53,637 bases of DNA from Saccoglossus kowalevskii. Taxonomy: Eukaryota; Hemichordata; Enteropneusta; Harrimaniidae. The stretch lies in the NCBI RefSeq assembly GCF_000003605.2, contig NW_003122428.1, positions 23,282 through 76,918 on the forward strand, written 5' to 3'. The notes beneath the pieces were generated by a model. The model did not search any database. It was not told the origin of the DNA and saw only the letters and a program-made list of their open reading frames with translations. The translations under genes and the position numbers were made by a program. Positions 25,301 to 36,840 of the stretch are shown piece after piece (the stretch's first letter is position 1; every line of letters begins with the position of its first letter).

Positions 25301-28300
25301 ACAGACAAAGGTTTTGTCCTTACTTGTGACGACATTGTTCCTCACTGGAAAGAAAGACAAGGCCATGTGCAGTTTGAATTACCTCCATATGATCACGTGA
25401 TCTGTTGTACCGGATTCAATTATATTGATTTGTCAATATTTGACGACAATTGCAAACCAGGTAAATGATAAATAATATCGAGGAGGTGCTTGCTAGAAGT
25501 CAAATTGCAGATACATAAAAGATAATACAGTGAATATCGAATTCATATCTTAAGAATCCAGTTCGGCGTTTGTCCTATATACTCTATACGGTTTATGAGA
25601 ACACAGGCATAAATTAATGAAGTACAATCCATATGTGTTAAATACTACATTATGTCGATATCTCCACAAATTAACCATCCAACACACTGTAATATATGTC
25701 AGTACAACGTTGTTTAGTAACAAGTCTTTTCACAATGGGCTTTTATATTCGATATACTTTATTTTCGCTGGAATTAATTTTCGCTGAAAAGACTTTTTGG
25801 GCGTTTTGTGTGGAATTTATTTTCACTGACTTTTGATGAGTTGAATGTGAAGTATAGGAAAAAAAGTATATTCGCTGGATTTTATTTTCACGGAATCATC
25901 CCTTCAGTGAAAATGGCGAAAATAAATTCGAAAGCAATTCTGTGTTAAAATAACTCTTCATGTGTGTGTTTTTTTTCATATAGATACCAAGAAGAACGGC
26001 AAGTTTCCATCTTTGTCTAATATATGGGAATCTAGCATCCCCAATATGTTTTATATGGGCACAACAATGCAGTGCAACGACAGGAAAGCTGCATCCGGGT
26101 TTATTCATGGTTTCCGATACAACATACGTACATTGCATAGCTTACTTGAAGAACGTTACGAAGATCTCCCATACCCACGTGACCTTCTTCCGATTGAAAT
26201 TGAAACGCTCGCGGACAAGATCGTGGGTAAATATAATACATACCTATAACGTTCGTGTAGAAAACTCCGTGCGAGCAAAGAGAATTGAGCAGATTGCTAA
26301 TCAAATTTGTTCGTTTTTCAGAACGTGTAAGCGTTGGCGATGGTATATATCAGATGAACAACGCTCTGTGTCACGTGTTAGCTATACCCGATTTCGCTGA
26401 CGACATGAAGGGAGAAGTTAAAGCAGAATTTTATCAAGATTTCCCTAAACCATATGCACTTGAAGCAATTGAAAATGGGAGGTTCTCAAAATACAAGCAC
26501 GTGTTCCTTATTGTACTGGCGTATGGATTTGAAGAGTAAGTGACATTATTGTGAATATAATCAGAAGTTGATGAAATGACGAATAATCATTGGACGATAC
26601 AATGAAATGATATAAGGCAGATACATTAGACAGTTCATTGGCCATTATTGGGCGGGATCTAACGTGTTCATTACTAAAATGAAACTCGAAAATCTACAAT
26701 TCCGACGCATCAAAAATTTTTGCCGAATAAAACAAGACTAAATAAAAGCCGAATAAAATGTGGGACTCAACGTCACTCAACCAATACCTATTTTAAAAGA
26801 TGTTTAACAAACATAGGCGTGGATATGCTACCCCTTTCTATTTGAATTGAAAATGGGAGGTTCGTAAAATGCAAGACCTATGTCCTCTAAGGAGGGTGTT
26901 AAAAAGCGCTAGCCTGGGTGCTCAATCTCTTTCAATATTTCTATATTTGGATTATTTTACACGTGTTGTATACGTCGTTATGAGTCCCACATCGACGACC
27001 ACCACCCTTTAAATATTACTATTGTTTGGCTCGCCTCTATTGTTCTAACCATAGTCCTTTGAGGTATTTAACGGCCTATTTGGGGCTTTTACTAAAACCA
27101 CGCCACAAATAGGCCGTTAACTGCCGTTAGCGTCTTTGTGCTCGTACTTTAAAGCGGGGGAGTCATCACCTACGCATGCGTCAGATGGCCATAGCGTATC
27201 ATTGTTTACAAAAAAGCGTCTACCCATGACCCTTTGCGTTTTTAGTGTGTGTTGTTATCGTCCCTTAGGACTCAATCTCCGCGCGTGCGCAGGTGACGAC
27301 CCTCCCGCTTTAACTATCAGTAATCAGTGTTTTTACTGCTAAACTAAACCTCACCGAGAGATTTCAGGTTAGTATCATTACTCCAGATACTATATATGAC
27401 ACATACTCTACACTGTTTATTACTAGTTTTGGAGACGCCGGCAAATACGCCATGGAATTCGTACACTTTCCTGACCTAGCTACTGGTGATTGTCAAGCAT
27501 TCCTGCATCCCGTGATTACCTATTACAAGGATGGTCAAGAAATTGATAAACTGAGATTACCCGAGTCTTTGGTACTGAGATTCGACATACCTTTGGTGAG
27601 GAACCAAAACCCTGTTGTAGGACAAAACAGGATGAAAAATTACATCAACAAACACGTAAGTACAGTGTCAGTCTGAACTCTACTTCTTTATTTGCCCCAG
27701 GGGTCCGACTTGTTGAAATACCTGGAACCCATGTCTGTGAAAGGGGTTTTCAAAATGACCCTAAACACATTTTAAAAGGTCAAAATTTCGTTCCCTTTTC
27801 ACTGTTAGAAAGCTAAAATTCATATCCTAAATGCGTTGAGTGTTTTAAAATCTATTTACCTTGAACTCGCGCCTGATCTCGCGATATTTGAGCTTTCTAA
27901 CCCTTCAGTGTAAGCACGGGTTGGTCATATGCCCGTCATATGCCGTGATCGCCCGTGATGGAGGGTCGTTAACCAGGGGGCCGGACGTTTTCCACGTTTT
28001 TGCGATCATTGAATTCCATAAAGCAATAAAAAAAACGATAATCTCATTTAAAAAATAACCACCCTTATCACGTTGGCTGTACCGGAAAAGACATCCTTTT
28101 TGTCTATTTTGACTGATTAATGGTAACCCTAAACGCGTAACCAGTTCATTCTTAAAGTCAGACCCCCGGGTTATTTGCATCCGGTTGTTAATTATGTTGA
28201 TACAGTTTATAAGTAGTTTTTGCATTTTCATCCTACATTACAAATGAAGATATATAGATATTAAATTTATAGATAAAATTCTTTTGCGTCATCATTATCA

Positions 28301-29306
28301 AGACATAGAAAACATATATTTTCAATACTACTGCAAAACAGCGTGAACATTCGCGTAACCCTTACAGCTCGTATTCGTCGTACATGGCGATCGACTTTAC
28401 GAACAACTGTACAATATCGGGTGTTATCTTACAGTGTATATATTGTCATGAATTTGTTTTTGCGTATCTGTTAACCGACTTAATTAGTTGATTACGAGCG
28501 AATTGATGTGTTATGTCTGTCATCGTTAAGGTCTATTTGAAGTTTTGGACGGAACTTGGCTCAGTGATTTGGAACTAATTACCAGATAACCACCGCTTTT
28601 TAGACTACTCATTCTGACAGTTTACATCCATAGTTATTAATGTAGTGAACGATTAATCAAAAGATATGACGTATTCAGTACTTAGTGTGATTGGCTTTAT
28701 GATTGAAGACCCTAGAGTCTTTTTACTGTTTTGTAATTGGTTAGAGTTTTGAAAATGAATAAAGAGAGTTTGAGTTGGTCTTGGCGAATACTCCACGATA
28801 GACGCAGTAGAGAGAGAGCAGTCTGAGAGTCCGAGAGAGTCCAGGGGCGAGCCTTGAGGCAGTCCAGTCTTGGGCTAGTCTTGGGTCAGCCTTGCGAGAG
28901 TCTTGGGGATTTTTTCCCCAGGGCGCTGTGTCTTATAGAGTGCTCGATTGACCGACTAAGACGAGAGCTGAAACGTATTTCGTTGTGTGTGTCTTATTTG
29001 ACTGTAAAGTATAAGTGACTTTCCCGATCCCGTACCTCAAGGGGACGAGATAGAGAGACGAGGCGAGATTCCCCCCTGACAAGTGTGGAGAACCCCAGAG
29101 AGAAGAGATTTACCCCTGATAATATCACGTATTTTCTATTTCAGTTGACTTTACAGCCCGGTAAGCATTTCTACGATAAATTCTTCATGGAGAAGATGTC
29201 CGAACGAGTGACTCCTTTCACAAGTGAAGAGATAAATAGAATACCAAACCTGAAAGTATACAAAGGATGCATTCCATTCAGTATTGACTTCATGTCGGCA
29301 TCCTAG
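22345..29306 (+). CDS. FOXRED2: FOXRED2-like FAD-dependent oxidoreductase, copy B (7 exons, 604 aa)
   Basis: Exons are 22345-22375, 24223-24903, 25206-25460, 25984-26226, 26322-26535, 27427-27655 and 29145-29306, with the same phases as copy A. The start is MTSKDSKMKPGKFDY and the end is SIDFMSAS; neither a signal peptide nor a KDEL-like tail is present. GAGPAG at 19-24, ATG, GNGNSA, CTGFN, FIHGFRY and HPVITYY are all kept, so an active FAD enzyme is expected. Exon 5 is one codon longer and exon 7 one codon shorter than in copy A, giving the same total length. Exon 3 encodes the same residues as in copy A. The last intron ends in an LTR-like element about 20 bp before exon 7. Substrate and partners are unknown; the ER-associated degradation role is known for vertebrate FOXRED2 only. 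Confidence 0.9.
22579..23500 (+). pseudogene. Degraded LINE reverse transcriptase (ORF2 fragment)
   Basis: In shifting frames one reads NMAYTQFYDIFSKV, SSARKP-stop-LTKGLNKLLK (the stop replaces the usual Trp), GEEFNEFFTIVGPNL, KSAGQDQIH, NYRPISILKALSKVFESV and QFGFRRKHST. These follow the order of the region before and at the start of the RT domain in CR1/Jockey-like LINEs. Several stops and frameshifts make it dead. It lies in intron 1 of copy B, in the sense orientation, and ends at an AATTT microsatellite. Clade assignment is tentative. Confidence 0.9.
23501..23555 (+). repeat. (TTTAA)n microsatellite
   Basis: About eleven pentamer units with one slip, directly after the broken RT sequence in intron 1 of copy B. 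Confidence 0.95.
23803..23893 (+). repeat. (TTCA/TTCC)n microsatellite
   Basis: Mixed TTCC and TTCA tetramers with a few interruptions, ending in a short TA run. It lies in intron 1 of copy B. Confidence 0.9.
25760..25935. mobile_element. Palindromic non-autonomous element (related to 39582-39681)
   Basis: TGGAATTTATTTTCACTGA at 25811 begins a block shared with 39582, including the following TTTTGATGAGTTGAATGT. Toward the right, reverse-complement motifs GAAAATAAATTC appear. This copy, in intron 3 of copy B, has extra TTTTCGCTG-type strings on both sides and looks like a nested or longer version. Confidence 0.6.
26952..27015 (+). repeat. Member of a dispersed repeat family
   Basis: It shares TATTTTACACG, TTGTATACGTCG and then CCCTTTAA with 47515-47590, with an internal deletion. 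It lies in intron 5 of copy B. A third relative lies inverted at 44702-44756. Confidence 0.55.
27068..27120. repeat. 15-bp perfect inverted repeat
   Basis: TTAACGGCCTATTTG at 27068-27082 and its exact reverse complement at 27106-27120 flank a 23-nt spacer in intron 5 of copy B. Arms start and end with TTAA, like the neighbouring element at 27149-27313. Confidence 0.9.
27149..27313. mobile_element. Non-autonomous DNA transposon (MITE) with TTAA target duplication
   Basis: Terminal inverted repeats of about 28-30 bp start AGCGGGGGAGTCATCACC on the left, and AGCGGGAGGGTCGTCACC on the right when read from the other strand. Each is bounded by TTAA (27149-27152 and 27310-27313). The body is about 157 bp and non-coding. 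TTAA duplication is typical of piggyBac-type elements, but the terminal bases do not match the usual CCC start, so the superfamily is open. Confidence 0.65.
28422..29124 (+). mobile_element. Probable solo LTR in the last intron of copy B
   Basis: The right portion (29052-29121) recurs at 1-70, so this is an interspersed repeat. TGTTATC at 28422 and GATAATA at 29118-29124 are near inverted ends of TG...CA type, one base off. An AATAAA lies near 28760 and GA-rich sequence follows, as in an R-U5 part. No internal coding region is present. The left edge is inferred and no exact target duplication is visible (TCGGG versus TCACG). Confidence 0.5.
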
Positions 29307-32300
29307 ACCTAGCTTGCACATCAACTTTTTTACTTCAAGTGTCAGAGTAACAATATTAGCCAGATTGTAACGTCAATATGATACGCATTAATTTCATATT
29401 CGACGATTTTACGCAAATCTTGAACTAATTACTTAGGCATATTAAAATGAGGTAATAGGAATGCCAAGACCCATGTAACTAATAATAATAATATTTTTAT
29501 TGCATTAGTCTCAGGTTCATACGCAACGTGAAAACACACAAAACAGTATTTGATCTCAGTTTTGAAAGTACAACGTGCTAGTCTGACGTTTTTAGAGGAC
29601 GTCTACTTTCTTTTAAAACTTAAAAGTACGTTTTTCATACTTGTTCGGTAATATTGAATTTTGATCTGTTTTAGTTCAGTCATGATGAGCTTTTATTCCA
29701 ATTACTTAACGCAATATTCCCCATAGTCCAAGTGACAAGAGAATATATGCTGTATTAATATACATATACGTGTTATATAGAGATAGATTATTCAAAATGA
29801 TTTTTATATACAATGTATGTTTTATGCTAAACATCGTAATACAATGGAAAGTAGTAGTATAATCGTCGATATACCAATTATAATAAACACTGCGTTATGT
29901 TTCGTAATAACTTTATATAACGATATTGCACTATACATTGTTCTTAGATAATGTCGTTACCACAAGAAGGACATGTGTAACTACTGTAATTGGTCGATTA
30001 TCTGCAAAATAATGTATATGGTTAATGTGATATTAAACTATGATGGTGACACAAAGACAATCTGGGTCCGAGTCAATTGTATATTACATCAGTTAAGGTA
30101 GCAACAATCGTGAAACGTGGTAAATATCAGTGATTCAGACATTCTCTGATACTGTGTAAAAACATTTACAGTTCCGTATTCAGTTTATTTTAAGCTTTCT
30201 CTACGCGATTCTTGGTCAATGCGCCAACATTATCTAGCGGCGCAGGCTGTAAAAGCGCTCCATACACTTTATCTTTATATTTGACACAAACTTTTTTCCA
30301 ATAATGCAATACGGAAGTGAAATTCTAGGTCATTTTGAAAATGTTAATTTGTTTGCTTCACATGTCTATACACCTTTATTACGAAATATACAATCATTTT
30401 TGTTTAATATAAACATATCTAAGATTTTTTCAGACTTTGCAAACATAGCCTGAAATGAGATAATTGATATGCAAATTAGATACCTAATATGCACGGACAT
30501 GGCCCTAAACCGATTCATGTTTGCCCATTAACCCAATGTGCCTTGGTACCAAATTGGACTTAAATCCGCTTTGAAGGTTTTGAGATTTTGCAAGCAAATT
30601 AGATACTTAATATACACGAAAATGGACACAAAACAAAGCATGTACGAATCCACTTCACATGCTCAGAAGATATATCACGTGTCCGAGACTGTCTGTTTTA
30701 ACATTGATCAGTCAATGGCATGCGGAAATGGCCGTTGTGACGTAATTGGTATCACACTGAACTGAATAAACCCAATGTTTATCTAGTTACTAGTAAGACG
30801 GCGATTAGGTGCCGTACGCGAGCGCCGGTTCGAGTCACGCACGCAGTACATATTTACTATAATTCGACGTAGTTTATTCAAAATACGATACATATGTAAA
30901 ACAAAACTTAAAGGGGCACTTCCAGATAGATTAATTTTGTAAACAACATTAACAATAGTGTCCCATGATTCTTTGGTGCAATCTATGGGGTTGAGCGGTT
31001 CCCCTTTAATAACGGCAAGTGAATCAAAAAAATATCCGTAAATAAACAAAAATAACAATAAAAAATATACATGAAAAAAGAAAAAAAATGGAGCCTATAC
31101 CTACGTCGAATTTTAATTACTGACAACACCACAACATTGTTTCAAACATCAACATTACCAGCTATGTTTCTGACTGGTTTATTATGCGCGTCTCGAGATA
31201 GTCATGTGATTAGAACTTGTTAGTTCAAACCACTTTTAAGAGGGTGTGCCGTACGGCCCATAGACACCATCGCATGTGTCCATACATTTCATACTCCGTA
31301 AATAAATAACTTTGCCATTCAATTATATAGAAAGAATTGATTGAATAAAATATATTGAAAAGCAGTCTCATCGTGATCTTCTATTTATATACCGATGTGT
31401 CCCCTACTATTAGTTTGATATTTCCTGTTCAGATCGGATTGACCCAACTTGTTCTAATCTAGTAACGTTCTCCAAGCACACTTAGCAAACCAGTCATCAA
31501 CTTAGCTGGCTATGTTGCTGTTTTGGTGTTCAGAACAATATGGCGGTGACAGTAAATTGACGCTGAACTGTACAATGAACAATGTATATGCTTCATCAAC
31601 AGACTATGCTAAAACAACGTGTTATGGTTTCCCTCTGATGAGTTTGACTGGTATTAAATCTAAAACGATTTCAAAGTTATCGATACAATAAATGAATATT
31701 GTGAATGAACAACGGGCAACGGCGTGGGTCTCTAGCGTAATTAGCTCGTCATTATTTCTTGTATGTTGCCCGTAACTCGAAGTTCGGTTAAATAATAATT
31801 GGACAACGAGGTACAACTTTGGCGTGGTTTCGTAAAAGTGGGCGTGGTTTACTAAAATATGGGTGTGGTTATTTTTGTAACTCGATGATGGCTCCTGCAT
31901 AGTGTTAAATTCAAATAGTCGGCTAAACCTGAGTTTAACTAAAAAAATATCATGTACTCGAACAGGAACCATCAAATCATTATCAAGTTAAGAGAAATAC
32001 TACTATGATAAACACAGTACTAGTAGAACAGCTTAGTTTAAAGTTCACTATGATAAAAAAGTACTTAATTTACCCAACATTCCCCTGTAATTATATGGCG
32101 TAGTTCAGGCAAAACTTTGACAGTTCCCCATAAACTTAATGCCTGCATCATTTTAATGCAACATTACTTTCACTTAGGTAATTTTCTTGTCATTATTTTG
32201 GGGGTTGAGATTCACAGTGTCATAATTTCAAGCTATAATCTATGTGGGGAGGGGCAACCAACAAATTTGCATTTATTATAAAGATATTTTCTATATTGCG

Positions 32301-32413
32301 TGTTCTTCTGAATCGCGATGACAGTTTACCAATCACAAAACGATAGGATGGTTGTGACATTGGCGACAATCTACATTATTTATTTATATACAAATCATAT
32401 GCAAGTAGTTTGC
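29307..32413. other. Gene-poor region downstream of copy B
   Basis: No coding region supported. An ATTAAA occurs near 29440 and AATAAA near 29882 as possible poly(A) signals for copy B. A short (AAT)n then TTTTTATTGC at 29480-29505 could be a LINE 3' tail. At 31820-31870 the phrase GGGCGTGGTTT or close variants occurs three times. 31690-31795 loosely resembles 36290-36370. Confidence 0.5.
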
Positions 32414-32607
32414 ATAATATAATATAATATAATATAATATAATATAATATAATATAATATAATATAATATAATATAATATAATATAATATAATATAATAT
32501 AATATAATATAATATAATATAATATAATATAATATAATATAATATAATATAATATAATATAATATAATATAATATAATATAATATAATATAATATAATAT
32601 AATATAA
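32414..32607 (+). repeat. (AATAT)n microsatellite, about 39 units
   Basis: 194 bp of uninterrupted pentamer. The open frame across it on the minus strand is an artefact of the repeat. Confidence 0.99.
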
Positions 32608-34149
32608 GTACAAGTCTCGTCTACGTTCAGTAAAATTATATTACTGATTTGTTTTATTGTTCATAAATGATTGACATACCTGGTGAGATTTACTTGAACA
32701 TAAAAATGGAATAAATTGACATTCCACGCCTCGCACAAACACAAACAATGGATTAAGCACCGGTGTATAATATATCGATGTTTTTTTTATATAATTCAAT
32801 TAATAATATATGTATCCATTTTCACGAGTTTTCAGAATATATACCACACTTTGTGATTACATATATCTTTAATCTGTAAAATACATGAAAATAATGTTGT
32901 TTAAAAAAGCTGATAAAATAATATAATAAATACAGTAACCTAATCCTCACATAATCACTCTAGAATTAGCAGTTATCTCTAGATTCGATAAGTTACTTGT
33001 ATTTAACTGTAATTTAATTATTTTTTACATGAAACCTGTGATCACTACGCATAATAGTGATGTATCTTTGAGAGTACATTATATCGGTGGTCGTTGTTAC
33101 TCATGCATTATTAATAATTTTATTCTGACTATTGAAAACACCGTGTTTCTAATATGCTCAGTCACGCGATTCACCTGTGAATTGCACCAGATGTTCTTAA
33201 CGCCACAGGCTAGATAATCGCGTCTCGGTTTTTTTTATTATCTGGCTTTGTGATTAAGTACGACCTAATAAATACAGAGATCTACTGGCTACGTCCTGAG
33301 TAATTCACGGGTCATTCGAGTGAATGAAAGTGTTAAAATGGTGTTTTCATAGTCGTAATAATAATAGTTGCATGCTTAGTTATTTTTACAGATGTAACAC
33401 GTTTACCCCTGCTGCTATCTTATTTGACTTGACTATGTTCATCTTCTATAGAAAGAATGATGTCAATAAAACCGCGGTTCTCACTACAACATGTGCAGAC
33501 AAACTTTGTTTGAAATCAAATGCTTTTCTCAGATAATATATCCTTGCCGTATTGACCATGACGAAAATATATCGCCTTGGAAAGATGGACTATCATATTG
33601 TCTCTTCTTGATGAAGTCTGTTCATTTCAAATGAAGTAAACAAAACTGGGGCTCAAACTATTGAACATATTTGGAGTGCGTTTGTACATTTCAATTTGAG
33701 TATATGTTAATTCGGGGATAAAACCACTTGCACTGCGAGTATATGATAACCTAGATAACATACGTTGGAATTTACAGTTAAGGGGTCTGTGCACTTATAA
33801 TAATTGTAAGGCGAATGTAGATAAAATGACCCCTTACAGTGCCCTCAGTGGACGAATTGATTAAACCTACAGAATGTGTGAACGATCAAATATTTAGCCG
33901 AAAGAAAATCAAACCCCACCACCCGCTCCCATTTTGACCCCCTCAACAATTTGACAAGAAACACTTGTTTTGCAAGATTTTAGAAAAGTTGGATTCCGAT
34001 TCTAATTACCTTCGAAATAGAGAACAACGCTTTCTGCCGAGAGAGGAAAAGGATAGGAAGATCAGTCGCGTTTTGTTGAGAAACGACACACCCGCTACAA
34101 TCATTGACTTCCTCGTTAATCATCACCAGCCTATACTAGTATACTGAAA
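32608..34149. other. Gene-poor region
   Basis: Only short ORFs without splice context. 33207-33260 resembles 48924-48975 (both read GGCTAGA, then AATCG or GATCG, then GTCTCG and a T-rich run), suggesting remnants of one dispersed repeat. Confidence 0.45.
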
Positions 34150-34345
34150 ATGCCAATTCGGTATACCTGCAGTGGTTCTACATAAGAGGTGACTGACAGG
34201 GCACTCACTGCCTGTGCAGTCTCAAAAGGTTGTAAAAGTAGGCATTGCCGTACCGATAAGGGTCGCCAGACCTGAGGTGGAATCGAACAATCTTGCGATT
34301 GTCTTGTGAAGCATTTCAATGGACGTACTGCGTACCTGTGCTGTA
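34150..34345 (-). mobile_element. Possible tRNA-derived SINE
   Basis: On the minus strand, TTGTTCGATTCCACC near 34285 matches the RNA polymerase III B box (GGTTCGANTCC) closely. It is followed by about 130 bp of moderately GC-rich, non-coding sequence. The A box is not obvious. No second copy exists in the window, so this rests on one motif. Confidence 0.3.
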
Positions 34346-36625
34346 AAGTTCATTGATTTTGAACAAAGTTGTCTGGCTATATATGTCTATATATATACGC
34401 TGACCTAATTGTCATACAAAGGCGAAGGTGGGGTGATGTGGCGTGGACTACTTTACCAGAGTCACACAAGCCGAGTTCGCTATCGATGGAATAGTCTGTA
34501 TAGCTGTATATAACTCAGTTGTTTAGTGACCTCAAAACAACACCCCCCCCAAAAAAAAAACAACCTTCAAACCTTGGTCCTGGAAAAGAAGTTACCACAC
34601 TAATCGTGATATCATTGCGCTACATTTAGAGGGGCCTATTCGCACGAAAAATTACCGACTGAGTTCAGCTGGCTACCATACAAATTCGACACCTAAACTT
34701 AAAAATGACCAAGCGAAGCTTTTGCTTCCCTCGAGATGATACCAGTGAGCCAAATTTTCCAGTCCTCCCTCATGGCCTAAAACGATTCAGCAGGTTGATC
34801 ACTCAAATGAACGTGAACTTAGTGGGGAAAAGTAGCGTCACATGAGTGTACACAAACGTTGTTATTGAAGCGAAACTCGTGAAAAATTTATACAATTTGG
34901 TTAAAAAACTCACGCTATGTTATATTCAAGAAATGTACCTATACAACTTTGAGTCTAACAATCAGCACTGCGAGTAGGGGTGGTAACAACTGCACAGTTA
35001 TTTCGGTCATTTAACAGTCGAACGTGATAAACGAGACAGTCGCGGAGAACCTAAACACACACAACAATCAGATATTTACGCACAAAAATCACCGATATAG
35101 CAAACCATGTATTGCAGTATTTGTGAAATCACATATTTGTATTGTTAAAATTCTATTTGTATTGCAAAATCTTATATTTGAACCGATAAATCACGATGTA
35201 TTAATAATACATAGCATAACACCTTTGTCGCCTGCAAACCAGAAGTCACTCAAAAACATTAATTAAATACTTAAAAGGTAAAACGAATAGACAAACAACA
35301 ATATTCACACCCCTGGCAATGTAATATTTCAACTCGCTGTCATGTCAATAGGACACACCCTTCTAATACAGGTATTCAACATTTCACGTGGAAAGGCTTA
35401 ATCCAGAGAATTACCTTGGCGAAATGAACAATGTAACGTCCTAACTTATTACATCGAGGTCTTCGGTAGTTTTGATCTATATTGAGCCCAAACTATTAAC
35501 TGTCTTTATGTTTATTACACAGTGACGTTTTTGGTCTACGCAAGTCCTGTGTCACGTGAATACTTTCCCACGGGGAAGAACATGGCCTAATTTGCCATAA
35601 TTTATAGTGGTTCTCTATCTGCTAAGTAGGGTCGATTGCCAACGATTATTCGAAACAGACCTTGGACTAACAATGAATTTGAACTGTCACCGACCCATGA
35701 CTAGATGAATAGATAGCTGGAACTATAGAATGTGATTGCCTTAGTTTATGGGGATAAGTTATTTTAGGGCTGTACCTGTTTTGATTGAACAGTCATTAAA
35801 AATAGGAGGTAGAAAACCACAATGAACGACGGCAAAATACGACCATACTGTTCCAGTGGAAAACATCATGGTAACAACCTAGAACGTATATCTAGCCGAA
35901 CAGAAGTTAACGACTACGAACGTATAGCCTTGAGATCTAGAAAAAATAAGTTCTGAGTTCCCCAAACCGAGTATTTGCCTTAAGATAGTAACGACAGGAG
36001 TACGTTTAATAATTAGTTTACAATTAAAATATTCTCGATAAATTAATCGTATAAATGTAGCAATAAGTACATTTCAGGAAGCTGGTGTCTGGGACAATGA
36101 CTTTATTTGTTCACGAAATAAATCACGAAACAAATCGAATGTTACGTTTGTTTTCAAAATAGGGGCGTTACTGGGTGCTGCGTCATATTATTCTCAGTTC
36201 TATATTGCTGTATTAATATTTTAGTTCATTATTAAAAGATCAGAGACACACAGACAGGTTACTCAATATAAGTTGCAACATAACTGTAGAAATAATGGAT
36301 GAATGAACGACAAGAAACGGCACGCGTGTTGATTTCTTTCGGATATTTCCCATAACGCATCTTCGTATAAAACAACGACTTGAAATGCATAGATCCGCCC
36401 AAGATCCACGCCAGTTATTTAAAAAAAACGAAAACAGGTCATTCAGCAATTCATAAATCCTAGTTGTGGGTAATATGTTACACGCATAAGTTATTCGTCG
36501 ACCTTTGAATAGTAATGGTCAATGATGGGTCATCAGTTTCATAATTGGATCACTGATTCGGTTTGGAACACCACAAAATAAAAATGATGGTTCACACGGA
36601 TCAACACGTTCAATATTTAAACCTT
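34346..36625. other. Gene-poor region
   Basis: No supported coding region. A C-run followed by an A-run sits near 34543-34560. ORFs are short and lack splice signals. Confidence 0.5.
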
Positions 36626-36696
36626 GCCTGTGTGTGGTTTAATGGTTAGCGTGTCCTCCCATCATCAGGGAGACTTCCGCGGCTTACTTGCCAGGC
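36626..36696 (+). tRNA. tRNA-like sequence, degenerate (tRNA pseudogene or SINE head)
   Basis: This 71-nt segment has GCCTG at one end and CAGGC at the other (partial acceptor stem), and an A-box-like GGTTTAATGGTTAGC. It also has a perfect 5-bp anticodon stem, CTCCC/GGGAG, around the 7-nt loop ATCATCA, whose anticodon would be CAT (Met). The T arm does not pair and lacks TTCRA, so it is not a working tRNA. A-rich sequence follows near 36815-36840, as in a SINE tail. Confidence 0.35.
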
Positions 36697-36840
36697 TCGC
36701 GGTATTCAGGGTTGGGAATGTGGCGTTCAGTTGGAGGGGACTTGACGTCATGTGTGCTGTTCCTGTCATCAGTGTACGTAGAAAATATCACAGCATCCTT
36801 GTCGTAACGAGTAGCGAAAATAAATAACAAAATAAATTAA

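Noticed and set aside
30810-30850. GGTTCGAGTC, a possible tRNA B box
   Set aside because: The surrounding sequence does not form T or acceptor stems and there is no A box at the right distance.
32395-32613. Minus-strand ORF of Ile/Tyr/Leu repeats
   Set aside because: It is the translation of the AATAT microsatellite.
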